In this document: positions 40,827 through 49,186 of the stretch, piece after piece
How the letters are laid out: every line of letters begins with the position of its first letter
Position numbering within the stretch: the stretch's first letter is position 1
Source of the DNA: DATARN01 sp036264135
GTDB taxonomy: Bacteria; Actinomycetota; Acidimicrobiia; Acidimicrobiales; Palsa-688
Direction of reading: 5' to 3'
Assembly (NCBI GenBank): GCA_036264135.1
Contig: DATARN010000060.1
Coordinates: 1 to 52,577, forward strand
DNA: 52,577 bases
Notes under the pieces: generated by a model
Seen by the model: the letters and a program-made list of their open reading frames with translations, nothing else
Database searches by the model: none
What the model was told of the DNA's origin: nothing
Program-made: the position numbers and the translations under genes

Positions 40827-41408
40827 CTAACGGGCGGTGGGCTGATAAGGGGCGAAGAAGCGACGGAAGGCCCGCTTCAGGGCCAGCATCATGGCGGAAA
40901 AACCGATCGAGAGGCCCGATGCCGAGCGGGCGCCCGACGTGCGGACGGCCTCACCGCGCTCGGCGGCGCCGATCCGGCTTTGCAGGTTGGATGCGAACTG
41001 GTTCATCAAGACCGAGGTGACGTCGGAGATCATCCCCCGTCCGTACTGGGCTGCCGCCCCGGACAAGAGCAGATCTTGCTCGACTAGCACCCGGGTCCCG
41101 CCGCCGGTCCCACTCAGGCTGGCGGTCAGGTTCATCTCGGCCTGGCCCTTGCCGCCTTCTTCCGAACCGGAGGCCTGGACCCGCATGCGCTTGGCCGAGT
41201 CGTTGCGCTCGACGATGTTGGCGATGCCGCCGAACCTCAGCTTCACCGGGCCCATTCGCACCGCCACCCGGCCCTTGTAGCGGTTGTCGCCGAGGTTGTC
41301 GGTGATTTCCGCACCGGGGAGGCAGGCCGCCACGGTTGGGATGTCGTCGAAATACTTCCACACCGTTTCGACCGGTGCCGCGACCACGAAATCGTTCTTT
41401 ATCAGCAT
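40827..41408 (-). CDS. coxG: CoxG-like SRPBCC membrane-anchoring protein
   Basis: A 193-residue protein. The SRPBCC (START-like) CoxG domain covers about 1-150 (FVVAAPVETVWKYFDDIPTVAACLPGAEI, then GPVKLRFGGIANI and GRGMISDVTSVLMNQFASNL). A C-terminal hydrophobic/basic helix (LSIGFSAMMLALKRAFRRFF) follows. In carboxidotrophs CoxG tethers CO dehydrogenase to the membrane. ATG 41408 overlaps the stop of the XdhC-YHS gene by seven bases. It is the natural end of the known cox module; the small genes follow. Confidence 0.92.
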   Translation of the reverse strand: MLIKNDFVVAAPVETVWKYFDDIPTVAACLPGAEITDNLGDNRYKGRVAVRMGPVKLRFGGIANIVERNDSAKRMRVQASGSEEGGKGQAEMNLTASLSGTGGGTRVLVEQDLLLSGAAAQYGRGMISDVTSVLMNQFASNLQSRIGAAERGEAVRTSGARSASGLSIGFSAMMLALKRAFRRFFAPYQPTAR

Positions 41409-42370
41409 GGTGCATCTTCTTTCACGTAGACGGCAGGATCCTTCTCAAAACTCCGGCGACAACCGGGGCAGCAAAAGTAATAGGTGGCGCCGTCATGCTG
41501 GTACTGGTACCCGGCGTCGCTCGGCGTCACGGTCATGCCGCAGACCGGGTCAATGGCGTCGGCCACCTCGGCGGTTTCCCGCGCCGCCGGCGCATCCACC
41601 ACCGCCAGCTCCCCCGACGCCCGGAACCGGACAAGGTCGGCCAGGATGGCGACCGCCATCTCCCGATGGGAGGTGGGACCGAGGTCCAGGCCGGCGGGGA
41701 CACTCACCCGATCGAGTTGGTCCCTCGCCACGCCCCGCTCAGCCAGGTACCCGAGGACGGCCTGGCCTCGCTTGGACGAGGCCACCAAACCGATGTAGGC
41801 GGGACGGGCGGCCACGGCCTCCTCTATTCCCTCCTCGTCCCCGTGGCCCTGGGTGGCCACGATGACCATGGACCGGGCATTGGCACAGGCCAGCGAAAAG
41901 CGGGGCGAAAACTCGGGGCTGTCCACCCGATCGGTGCGCCACCCGACAGCCTCGGCGAGCGCGAGCAGCGTGTTGACCATGGGGGAACGGCCAACCACGA
42001 CCAGGTGAGGGGCCGGCAGCACCGGCTCGATATAAACCTCCAGGGCGCCCTCGCTCTGACAGGAGATCGGCACCACCGCTATCCCGTCGGGGACGGCGGC
42101 ACCAAACTGCTCGGAGGTACCGAGCAGCAGAAGGCGCGGTTCGCCCTCGGAGATCACCTCCTTGGCTTCGCGGATCACCGCCGGCTCGGCGCAGGCCCCA
42201 CCGATCCAACCGTGGAGCTCGCCCGAGGCGGTGATGATGGCGCGACATCCCTGCTTCCCCGACGATGGGCCTTGCCGCCACACGACGGTGGCGAGAGCGA
42301 ATGCCTCGCCTTGCCGCTTCAGTTCACCGGCCTGTTCCAGGACGGCCCAACCCTCCCCCCGATGGTCCAT
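41402..42370 (-). CDS. XdhC-family maturation protein fused to a C-terminal YHS domain
   Basis: A 322-residue protein. The XdhC/CoxF-type N-terminal half has AFALATVVWRQGPSSGKQGCRAIITASGELHGWIGGACAEPAV (about 23-65). A Rossmann-like half follows, with HLVVVGRSPMVNTLLALAEAVGW, VIVATQGHGDEEGI and YIGLVASSKRGQ. From about residue 272 a YHS domain is added: DPVCGM with Cys277, then YYFCCPGCRRSF with Cys300, Cys301 and Cys304. XdhC proteins deliver sulfurated Mo-cofactor to xanthine/CO dehydrogenases, and YHS domains are often metal-binding and found on copper ATPases. It sits 12 bp after coxL, which is consistent with a maturase for the Mo-Cu site. Confidence 0.9.
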   Translation of the reverse strand: MDHRGEGWAVLEQAGELKRQGEAFALATVVWRQGPSSGKQGCRAIITASGELHGWIGGACAEPAVIREAKEVISEGEPRLLLLGTSEQFGAAVPDGIAVVPISCQSEGALEVYIEPVLPAPHLVVVGRSPMVNTLLALAEAVGWRTDRVDSPEFSPRFSLACANARSMVIVATQGHGDEEGIEEAVAARPAYIGLVASSKRGQAVLGYLAERGVARDQLDRVSVPAGLDLGPTSHREMAVAILADLVRFRASGELAVVDAPAARETAEVADAIDPVCGMTVTPSDAGYQYQHDGATYYFCCPGCRRSFEKDPAVYVKEDAPC

Positions 42371-42382
42371 CGCCGTGTTCGC

Positions 42383-44770
42383 TTACTCGGCGTCGGTCTT
42401 GACGGGCGGCGCACCGGACACGTCCCGGCCGTAGGTGATGGCTTCCCACACCCGGTCGGGAAGGACAGGCATGTCGATGTTGCGGACGCCATAGTCCTTG
42501 ACCGCATCCATGACGGCGTTCACGAAGGCGGCGGGTCCGCCCACGGCGGCGCACTCGCCGACGCCCTTGGCGCCGATGGGATGGTGCGGACACGGCGTGA
42601 CGACCTCATGAAGCTCCCAACCGGGCGTTTCCCAGGCCGTCGGCAGCAGGTAGTCCATGTAGTTCGCCCCGACACAGTTGCCCTCCGCGTCGAAGGTGAT
42701 GAACTGCATGTTGGCCATGGCATACGCCTCGGTCAGCCCACCCATGATCTGGCCTTCCACGATCATGGGGTTGATCCGCACCCCGCAATCGTCGACCGCC
42801 ACGAAGTGCAGCACGTCCCACACTCCGGTGTCGGGGTCGACTTCCACCGTGGCGATGTAGCAGGCGAACGGCCAGGTGAGGTTGGGCGGGTCGTAGTAGG
42901 CGTTATTTTCCAGTCCCGGCTCCATGCCGTCGGGCATGTTGCTGTACGCCGCCATGGCGCATTCCTGGATCGTCACGCCCCGGTCAGGAGAGCTTCGAAC
43001 ATAGAACCGACCGAGTTCCCACTCGACGTCTTCCTCCGAAACCTCGAGGAGGTGTGCGGCAAGCTTCCTGGCCTTGGCCCGCACCTTGCGGGACACCATG
43101 GCTACCGCGGCACCCGCGACGGGCGTGCTCCGGGAGGCGTAGGTGCCCATGCCGAAGGGTGCGGTGTCCGTGTCGCCCTCCTCGACGAGGACGTCGTAGG
43201 ACGGGATCCCGAGCTCGTGGGCCACGATCTGCGCCCACGTCGTCTCATGGCCCTGGCCCTGGGTTCGAGCACCGGTGCGGAGGATGGCCTTGCCGGTCAT
43301 GTGGACCCGCAACTCGGCGGAGTCGAACATCTTGATGCCGAGGATGTCGTACTCGCGACTGTTGCCCGCACCGAGCGGCTCGCTCATGGTGGAGATGCCG
43401 ATGCCGAGGATCCGACCCCGGGCCTTGGCCTCCTCCTTTTGCCGCTGGAAGTTCTCGTAGCCGATGGCCTGTAGCCCGACATCGAGGCACTTGGCGTACT
43501 GGCCCGAGTCGAGGAGGAAGCCGAACGGCGTCCGGTAGGGGAACATGTCGTCCTTGACGAAGTTCATCCGGCGGAACTCGGCCTGGTCGATGCCGGCGTC
43601 GTACGCGGCCTGCTGGACCATCCGCTCTTGGAAGAACATGGCTTCGGTGACCCGGAAGGAGCACCGGTAGGCGACACCCCCGGGAGCCTTGTTGGTGTAC
43701 GTCCCCTGGGCCGTCAAATGGGCATAAGGAATGTCGTAGCAGGCGAAGGTGGAGTGCATCAGGCCGATCTTGAACTTGCTCGGCTGGGCGTCGGAGAAGA
43801 AGGCACCGTGGTCCGAATCGGTGTGCATCCGCATGCCCAGGATTCGACCGTCCTTGCGCATCGCCAGCTCGCCGGTCAGATAGATGTCCCGCCCGAACCC
43901 GGTCGAGATCAGGTTGCCGGTCTTGTCCTCGATCCACTTCACCGGCGCCCGGCAGAGGATGGAGGCGAGGATCGAGCAGACGTACCCGGGATACACCGGC
44001 ACCTTGTTGCCAAACCCACCGCCGATATCGGGCGCCACGATGCGGATCATGTGCTCGGGGAGCTCGGCGACGAGGGCCACGGCCGCCCGGATGATGTGGG
44101 GTGCCTGGGTCGTCATGTAGACGGTCAGCTTCTGGGTCGCCGGGTCGAAGTCAGCCACGGAGCCGCAGCACTCGATGGGCGAGGGATGGGACCGGGGGTA
44201 ATGGAGCTGCAGACGGGAAACGACATCGGCCTGCTCGAAGGCCCGATCGGTGCCTGCCTTGTCGCCCACTTCCCAGTTCATGCAGATGTTGTTTTCCTGG
44301 CCCAGCTTGTCATCACGGATGATGGGGGCGTCGGGAGCGAGGGCCTGCCATGGGTTGACGATCGCGGGCAGCGGGTCGTATTCCACCTGGATGGCTTCGA
44401 CACCGTCGCGGGCGATATACGGGTCGTCGGCGATGACGCACGCCACTTCCTGGCCCTGGAAGCGGACCTTGTCCGTGGCCAGCACCGCCTGGGTGTCGTA
44501 CGACAGCGTCGGCATCCAGGCCAGGTTGCGCGTTTCCATCATGTCGCCGGTCATGACCATACGCACGCCCGGGATCTGCCACGCCTTGCTCGTATCGATG
44601 GAAATGATCCGGGCGTGGGCCAACGGGCTGCGGAGAATTTCCATGTGCAACATCCCCGGCAACACGATGTCGTCGATGTACTTGCCCTTGCCCCGGATGA
44701 ACCGGTCGTCCTCTACGCGCAGTCGGCTGGCGCCGATACCACCGATCTTGATTTCGTCCAGTGCGGTCAC
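42383..44770 (-). CDS. coxL: Aerobic CO dehydrogenase large (molybdenum) subunit, form I
   Basis: A 795-residue Mo-cofactor subunit that oxidises CO to CO2. The active-site loop AYRCSFR (367-373) matches the form I CoxL consensus AYxCSFR; Cys370 is the copper-binding cysteine, and form II enzymes have AYRGAGR. The glycine-rich GGGFGNKVPVYP (250-261) and the C-terminal GAKGVGE motif (catalytic Glu739) are also present. GTG 44770. It lies in a coxM-S-L order on the minus strand with XdhC-YHS and CoxG downstream, which is strong context for a true CO dehydrogenase. Confidence 0.97.
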   Translation of the reverse strand: MTALDEIKIGGIGASRLRVEDDRFIRGKGKYIDDIVLPGMLHMEILRSPLAHARIISIDTSKAWQIPGVRMVMTGDMMETRNLAWMPTLSYDTQAVLATDKVRFQGQEVACVIADDPYIARDGVEAIQVEYDPLPAIVNPWQALAPDAPIIRDDKLGQENNICMNWEVGDKAGTDRAFEQADVVSRLQLHYPRSHPSPIECCGSVADFDPATQKLTVYMTTQAPHIIRAAVALVAELPEHMIRIVAPDIGGGFGNKVPVYPGYVCSILASILCRAPVKWIEDKTGNLISTGFGRDIYLTGELAMRKDGRILGMRMHTDSDHGAFFSDAQPSKFKIGLMHSTFACYDIPYAHLTAQGTYTNKAPGGVAYRCSFRVTEAMFFQERMVQQAAYDAGIDQAEFRRMNFVKDDMFPYRTPFGFLLDSGQYAKCLDVGLQAIGYENFQRQKEEAKARGRILGIGISTMSEPLGAGNSREYDILGIKMFDSAELRVHMTGKAILRTGARTQGQGHETTWAQIVAHELGIPSYDVLVEEGDTDTAPFGMGTYASRSTPVAGAAVAMVSRKVRAKARKLAAHLLEVSEEDVEWELGRFYVRSSPDRGVTIQECAMAAYSNMPDGMEPGLENNAYYDPPNLTWPFACYIATVEVDPDTGVWDVLHFVAVDDCGVRINPMIVEGQIMGGLTEAYAMANMQFITFDAEGNCVGANYMDYLLPTAWETPGWELHEVVTPCPHHPIGAKGVGECAAVGGPAAFVNAVMDAVKDYGVRNIDMPVLPDRVWEAITYGRDVSGAPPVKTDAE

Positions 44771-44816
44771 GTTCCTACCTCTTCCGTCCGAGTTTTCCGT
44801 CCTAGTTGGCAGACCA

Positions 44817-45338
44817 CTACATGGACCGGAGCTTTTCCGCGGCCCACATAACGGATTTCACAATGTTCTGATATCCAGTACAACGGCACAGGTTGCCCGA
44901 AAGGGCCCAGCGGATGTCTTCTTCCGAGGGATTGGGGTTTTCGTCGAGCAAAGCTTTGGAGGCGAGCATCATTCCCGGGGTGCAAAACCCGCACTGCAAC
45001 CCGTGCTCGTCACGGAAGCCTTCCTGGATGGGGTGCAGCTCGCTCGCCATCGCCAGTCCCTCGACGGTCGTGACCTCGTGACCGTCGGCCTGCACGGCCA
45101 GCATGGTGCACGACTTGATCGGCTTGCCGTCGTAGAGAACGGTGCAGCAGCCGCAGTTGGTGGTGTCGCAACCGGTATGGGTGCCCGTCAGGCCCAGCGC
45201 CTGGCGCAACATGTGGGCCAGGAGCAGGCGGGGCTCCACGATCATCGTGCGGCGCTCGCCATTGACGGTGACGGTGATCTGGCGGGTCGGAACATCGGCA
45301 GCCGCGGGATCTCTTCTGGTTTCGTAGAGGCTGGTCAT
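44817..45338 (-). CDS. coxS: CO dehydrogenase small [2Fe-2S] subunit
   Basis: A 173-residue iron-sulfur subunit. The first cluster is bound by C57-x4-C62-x2-C65 and C77 (TGCDTTNCGCCTV...KSCTM). The second is bound by C116-x2-C119 and C151-x-C153 (QCGFCTPG...CRCTGYQNI). It passes electrons from the molybdenum site towards FAD in CoxM. The N-terminal extension before the plant-ferredoxin fold is about 20 residues. ATG 45338 lies one base after the coxM stop. Confidence 0.97.
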   Translation of the reverse strand: MTSLYETRRDPAAADVPTRQITVTVNGERRTMIVEPRLLLAHMLRQALGLTGTHTGCDTTNCGCCTVLYDGKPIKSCTMLAVQADGHEVTTVEGLAMASELHPIQEGFRDEHGLQCGFCTPGMMLASKALLDENPNPSEEDIRWALSGNLCRCTGYQNIVKSVMWAAEKLRSM

Positions 45339-45339
45339 G

Positions 45340-46194
45340 TCAGGCGATTCCAGTCAGGATGCGCTCGACGAACATGCCGACGACGTGCCGCTTATACGTT
45401 GCACTACCACGGTGATCGCTCCTCGGGTTGGAGGCTTGGGCCGCCAGATACGCGACCTCCTCGATTAAGGATGGAGACAGTTGCTTGCCGACCAGGGCGG
45501 CGGCGGCCTGACTGGCGTTGATGGTGGCCGAGCCGACCCCCGTGAGGCCGATCCCCGCTCGGGTTACCTGGTAGCCCGAACTTTCGACCGCCACGGCGAC
45601 GCCGACGGTGGCGAAGTCGCCGACCCGCCGCTCGAGCTTCAGGTAGTTCCCTTTCAGGCTTGCCTTGGGCGCCGGCACGACGGCCTCGACGGCGATCTCC
45701 CCGACCCGCAAGGTGTTCTGGAAGGGGCCGCTGACGAAATCCGCCACCGGGATATTGCGGGTGCCGTTGACCGATTTGGCCACGACATATCCGTCGAGCG
45801 CCATCATCACCGATGCCCAGTCACCCTGGGGGTCGGCATGACACAGAGAGCCGACCAGTGTCCCCCGGTTGCGGACCATGGGGTCGGCGATCATCGGGGC
45901 GCACGCCGCCATGGTGGGTTGCGACTGCTGCAGCAGTGACGAGCGCTCCAGCTCGGCGTGGCGGCACAAGGCCCCGATGCGGAGCGTCCCGTCGCCGTCG
46001 GTGCGGTGATAGGACAGGCCGGGAAGATTGTTGATATCGACGATCATTTCCGGCGACGCGAAGCGCAATTTCATGAGCGGCAGGAGGCTCTGGCCTCCGG
46101 CCATCACCTTCGCCTCATCTCCATAGTTGTTAAGCAGATCAAGCGCTTCGTCGAGCGAATACGGCGCCTCGTAACGGAACCGAGGTGGAAACAT
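45340..46194 (-). CDS. coxM: CO dehydrogenase medium FAD-binding subunit
   Basis: A 284-residue FAD subunit. FAD-binding motifs are AGGQSLLPLMKLR (about 32-44) and RNRGTLVGSLCHADPQGD (about 108-125). The C-terminal CO dehydrogenase flavoprotein domain begins near NYLKLERRVGDFATVGVAV. It receives electrons from CoxS. ATG 46194 gives MFPPRFRYEAPYSLDEALDLL, the standard start. It lies upstream of coxS and coxL, in the conventional coxMSL order. Confidence 0.96.
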   Translation of the reverse strand: MFPPRFRYEAPYSLDEALDLLNNYGDEAKVMAGGQSLLPLMKLRFASPEMIVDINNLPGLSYHRTDGDGTLRIGALCRHAELERSSLLQQSQPTMAACAPMIADPMVRNRGTLVGSLCHADPQGDWASVMMALDGYVVAKSVNGTRNIPVADFVSGPFQNTLRVGEIAVEAVVPAPKASLKGNYLKLERRVGDFATVGVAVAVESSGYQVTRAGIGLTGVGSATINASQAAAALVGKQLSPSLIEEVAYLAAQASNPRSDHRGSATYKRHVVGMFVERILTGIA

Positions 46195-46241
46195 GCGACC
46201 CCCTCACAGGACCTTGGTTGGAATGGATTGGACGGTGATGC

Positions 46242-46526
46242 CTAGCGCTGCTGGTCGCGCAGGCTCACACGCTGGGCCCGAGCCGGGCCGCCACGGCGAC
46301 CCTGCGGGTCGGCGACGGCGACCGGCAACGATTCTTCTTCGGGGTCCGGGCGGGGCTCCTGGTGTGGAGGCCACGGGCCCTGCACCGGCTGGCCGGCGAT
46401 CTTCAGGTAGTCGGTGATCTGAGGCCAACCCCAGATGGTCGGGCTCTTTCCCGTCCCCACCTTCGGTGCTCCCTCGATCAGTTCGAAAAGTCGCGGGTTT
46501 CCCCGGCTATGTCCGTCTTGCTCCAT
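46242..46526 (-). CDS. Small hypothetical protein upstream of coxM
   Basis: A 94-residue soluble protein (MEQDGHSRGNPRLFELIEG...). It has a basic, Pro-rich C-terminal half and a compact N-terminal block LFELIEGAPKVGTGKSPTIWGWPQITDYLKIAG. No family is recognised. The ATG at 46526 has GGGAG six bases upstream and is preferred to an earlier start at 46577. It is 47 bp before coxM on the same strand and is probably the first gene of the cox operon. Confidence 0.55.
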   Translation of the reverse strand: MEQDGHSRGNPRLFELIEGAPKVGTGKSPTIWGWPQITDYLKIAGQPVQGPWPPHQEPRPDPEEESLPVAVADPQGRRGGPARAQRVSLRDQQR

Positions 46527-46925
46527 GACGCGCTCCCACTCTCGGTGACGTGTTGCGATCGATTGGTGGTCGAACATGCGGCAGAATCGATGACGCGGCC
46601 GGCTAACGCTGCGAGGCCGAGCACCTTCTCGATTGCTGCCGTGATTTCACGGCGACCCCCTACATCCCAGACCGACACCTTTCGGTCCAAACCTTGCAAG
46701 CGAGAGCTTCGCAGTTGCCTGGAGGAACCGTCAACGCTGAGTTCAGCAAACGCTTAATTTGCCTGCTCAGCGGGGGTCCGGTGGGACCAAGCCGCAGTTC
46801 CCTCGGAGGGTTCAGCCCAGTATACGACGTTTCTGGCCCCTCCTTGTCCCCGTCGGACGGGTCCCCATCCTTTTGGATAGGGTGCCGCGGACCGCCCAGG
46901 CGAGCGGAGGGAGGGAAGCGCAGCC
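46527..46925. other. Intergenic region between the cox operon and trmO
   Basis: About 400 bp without a convincing gene. Near 46736-46762 there are two adjacent inverted repeats, GCTGA-GT-TCAGC (46736-46747) and GCAAA-CGCTTAA-TTTGC (46746-46762), overlapping by two bases. These could be operator sites for the divergent cox operon or trmO. Good -35/-10 pairs are not obvious. Confidence 0.45.
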
Positions 46926-47477
46926 GTGACCGACGACCATCGGGCGCCGGGGCTCCTTCCGGCCCTGATCACCATCGGGGTCGTCCGGACCGGCCGCCTC
47001 GATCGGGCCCACACCCCGGTGCAGTCGTCCCTCAACCCAACCGAAACGGGCACGATCGAGGTCGACGCCGCTTTCGCGGCGGCGCTCGACGGCCTGGAGG
47101 AGTTCGACTATGCGTGGATCCTCAGTTGGCTCGGCGATCTGCGCTCGTCCGAGCCGGCGCAGAGCGCGCCTCCGCTGCGCTCGGTCCCGTTCCTGCTCCA
47201 AAGCCAACGGCGCGAGATCGGCGTCCTCGCCAGCCGCGGCCCCCGCCGGATCAATCCCATCGGGCTGAGCCTGGTGCGCATCCTCGACGTCGCCGCCGGC
47301 CGAATCCAGTTCGCCGGCGTCGACCTGGTCGACGGCACACCGGTCGTCGACATCAAGCCCTACGTCATCCATTTCGACCGGCCCCCGCCCGGCGGGGACA
47401 TCGCCTGCGGCTGGTTCGACACCGTCTCACTGATCGAGGGCGCCACGCCTGCCAGCCTCGACCCTCGCTCTCGCTGA
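46926..47477 (+). CDS. trmO: tRNA-threonylcarbamoyladenosine N6-methyltransferase (TsaA/YaeB-like)
   Basis: A 183-residue VirR/YaeB-fold protein. Characteristic blocks are SVPFLLQSQRREIGVLASRGPRRINPIGLSLVRILDV and VDLVDGTPVVDIKPYVIHFD, which match the TsaA/TrmO S-adenosylmethionine-dependent tRNA methylase that acts on t6A37. Typical lengths are 150-240 residues. The start is GTG 46926, with GGAGGGAAG upstream. The hairpin CCCTCG...CGAGGG at 47462-47484 overlaps the stop codon. Confidence 0.9.
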   Translation: MTDDHRAPGLLPALITIGVVRTGRLDRAHTPVQSSLNPTETGTIEVDAAFAAALDGLEEFDYAWILSWLGDLRSSEPAQSAPPLRSVPFLLQSQRREIGVLASRGPRRINPIGLSLVRILDVAAGRIQFAGVDLVDGTPVVDIKPYVIHFDRPPPGGDIACGWFDTVSLIEGATPASLDPRSR

Positions 47478-47484
47478 TCGAGGG
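47462..47484. terminator. Hairpin at trmO/next-gene convergent junction
   Basis: CCCTCG (47462-47467) pairs with CGAGGG (47479-47484), an 11-base loop. It spans the trmO stop. No T-run follows on plus, so it is only a weak terminator candidate. Confidence 0.3.
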
Positions 47485-47494
47485 GCGAAAAGGG

Positions 47495-47851
47495 CTACCC
47501 CCGACGGGAGGAGGACAGCAGGACCGAGACCCGCTGGCGGGTCACGCCGAACAGCCTGGCGATGCTCTCGGTCGTCAGACCCTCGGCGTGGAGGGCTCGC
47601 GCCTCGGCTCGCCGTAGGCGGCCGCTCGCCTCGCCGAGGTTTCTCAGCACCTCGGCCACTTGCCGGACCAGCGGCGCCTCGTCGGCGCCGGCGAGCAACT
47701 CCCGCCAGGACGTCCCCTGACCGCACTGCTCCCGGAGCGATCTGGCACATTCGGCGGCCCGCTGGCCCTCGGCGCACGCGTGTTCCAGTGATTCCACGAC
47801 CTCGTCGAGGGCAGCCAGGAGGTCCCGGGAATCGGGAGCGGTTGCCGGCAT
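47495..47851 (-). CDS. Hypothetical protein with C-terminal helix-turn-helix
   Basis: A 118-residue protein. The first 75 residues are predicted alpha-helical. The C-terminus (ARALHAEGLTTESIARLFGVTRQRVSVLLSS, about 85-115) matches a helix-turn-helix of the sigma-70 region 4/resolvase style. It is presumably a small DNA-binding regulator. ATG 47851 (MPATAPDSRDLL) is preferred to an upstream start that runs through Cys-rich unlikely sequence. No partner is evident. Confidence 0.6.
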   Translation of the reverse strand: MPATAPDSRDLLAALDEVVESLEHACAEGQRAAECARSLREQCGQGTSWRELLAGADEAPLVRQVAEVLRNLGEASGRLRRAEARALHAEGLTTESIARLFGVTRQRVSVLLSSSRRG

Positions 47852-48045
47852 GCCTGCAGGATTCCCCTGTCCTCGACGGCCGAAACGCGGGTTACCGCAA
47901 CAGCGATTGCAGATCGGTGTCAGGCCATCCCGCGTGCGGACCCCGCGGAGGCATACCCGCCGACACCCTCGCACCCCTGTGGAGAACTACGCGGCCGCGT
48001 GAGGCGCATTTCCGAGCCGAGCGCGACGTTGGGCCTGTGACACAC

Positions 48046-48591
48046 ATGACCACATGGGGACGGGATCTGGCGTTGCCGGTCTCGCCCGAACGTGACCACC
48101 TCAGGGGACCGGCTGACGCCCCCGTCACCCTTCTCGAGTACGGGGATTACCAGTGCCCGTTCTGCGGAGCCGCGGTACCGGCAATCGAGGCCGTGCGAGA
48201 GGAAATGGGATCGGAGCTGCGGTTCGCCTTCCGCCACTTCCCGTTGGTCGGGGTGCACCCCTACGCCTCGATCGCGGCCGAGGCGGCGGAGGCATCGGGC
48301 GCCCAGGGCAGCTTCTGGGATATGCACGACCTCCTCTTCGCCGACCAGCAACACCTGGCGCCCCCCGACCTCGTCGCACGCGCCGCCGCGCTTGGGCTGG
48401 ATGTTGGGGCGTTCCAGGTGGACCTGGTCGAACACCGGCACGCCCCCAGGGTGCAGGAAGACTTCCTGAGCGGGGTCCACAGCGGGGTGGCGGGTACGCC
48501 GACGTTCTTCATCAACGGTATTCGCTACACCGGTCCCCCCGACCCAGACCACCTGCTGGCGGCCACGGAGGTCGTCGCCAGCCGGCGTTGA
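48046..48591 (+). CDS. DsbA-family thioredoxin-fold protein
   Basis: A 181-residue thioredoxin-like protein with redox motif C37-P-F-C40 (YGDYQCPFCGAAVPAIEAV). A helical insert (AEAAEASGAQGSFWDMHDLLFADQ) and the cis-Pro loop GVAGTPTFFING are typical of DsbA-like proteins. No signal peptide is visible at ATG 48046 (or the possible GTG 48037), so it is probably cytoplasmic or a non-classical member. It likely acts in thiol-disulfide exchange; the substrate is unknown. Confidence 0.88.
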   Translation: MTTWGRDLALPVSPERDHLRGPADAPVTLLEYGDYQCPFCGAAVPAIEAVREEMGSELRFAFRHFPLVGVHPYASIAAEAAEASGAQGSFWDMHDLLFADQQHLAPPDLVARAAALGLDVGAFQVDLVEHRHAPRVQEDFLSGVHSGVAGTPTFFINGIRYTGPPDPDHLLAATEVVASRR

Positions 48592-48782
48592 CAATCTTCG
48601 CCCCATCCCCCCTTGGGTAGAAGAGGGGCAATGGGGTTGTTCAAGTCGAATCAGGCAACCGAGGGAGCGGTCCGCAATCCCCTGGGGTACTCGCTCGGTT
48701 CGGGCGCTGCGCATCGACCGGAGGGTTAGACGCCGCCGGAGGTGGGAAGGTGGCAAATGAGAGCCTCTCAGGGAGATCTGCC

Positions 48783-49163
48783 ATGCCCAAGGACACCAAG
48801 GAGGACCTGCCCGGCACGATCCAGCGGTCGTCGCCTAAGGCCCAGCGCACCTATGCCAAGACGCTCGAGTCGGCCCACGAGGAGTACGACTCGGAGGAGC
48901 AGGCCCACCGCACCGCGTTCGCCTCGTTGAAGCACAGCTTCGAAAAGGTCGGCGACCATTGGGAGCCCAAGAAGAAGAAGGGACCGTCGGACGAGCGGGC
49001 CAAGCACGGACGGACCGGCGGCGGCGAGACGGCGGGCGGCGTGGACGTTGAAGGCCACAGCAAAAAGGAGCTGTACGAGCGGGCCAAGAAGCTTGGTGTC
49101 AGCGGCCGAGCGAAGATGTCCAAGCTGCAGCTCGGCCAGGCCATCGCCCGCAAGCAGGACTGA
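48783..49163 (+). CDS. ChaB-family protein with Rho-N-like tail
   Basis: A 126-residue basic protein. The N-terminal 65 residues (MPKDTKEDLPGTIQRSSPKAQRTYAKTLESAHEEY... FASLKHSFEKVGDHWEPK) match ChaB, a small protein originally linked to the ChaA cation transporter in E. coli. The C-terminal 35 residues (SKKELYERAKKLGVSGRAKMSKLQLGQAIARKQ) resemble a Rho_N/SAP-like nucleic-acid-binding helix pair. ATG 48783 follows AGGGAG; a GTG at 48750 would add 11 residues. It is likely a stress-associated DNA/RNA-binding protein; the function is unproven. Confidence 0.85.
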   Translation: MPKDTKEDLPGTIQRSSPKAQRTYAKTLESAHEEYDSEEQAHRTAFASLKHSFEKVGDHWEPKKKKGPSDERAKHGRTGGGETAGGVDVEGHSKKELYERAKKLGVSGRAKMSKLQLGQAIARKQD

Positions 49164-49186
49164 ACCGGTAACCGGACGGAATCGGG

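Noticed and set aside
42383..44770. Xanthine dehydrogenase or form II CO dehydrogenase-like large subunit
   Set aside because: The active-site loop is AYRCSFR (form I) rather than AYRGAGR, and coxMSL-type neighbours with CoxD, CoxE and CoxG are present.
46478..46699. A 73-codon minus-strand frame upstream of coxM
   Set aside because: It starts at TTG with no ribosome-binding site, overlaps the better-supported 46242-46526 gene, and shows no recognisable fold.
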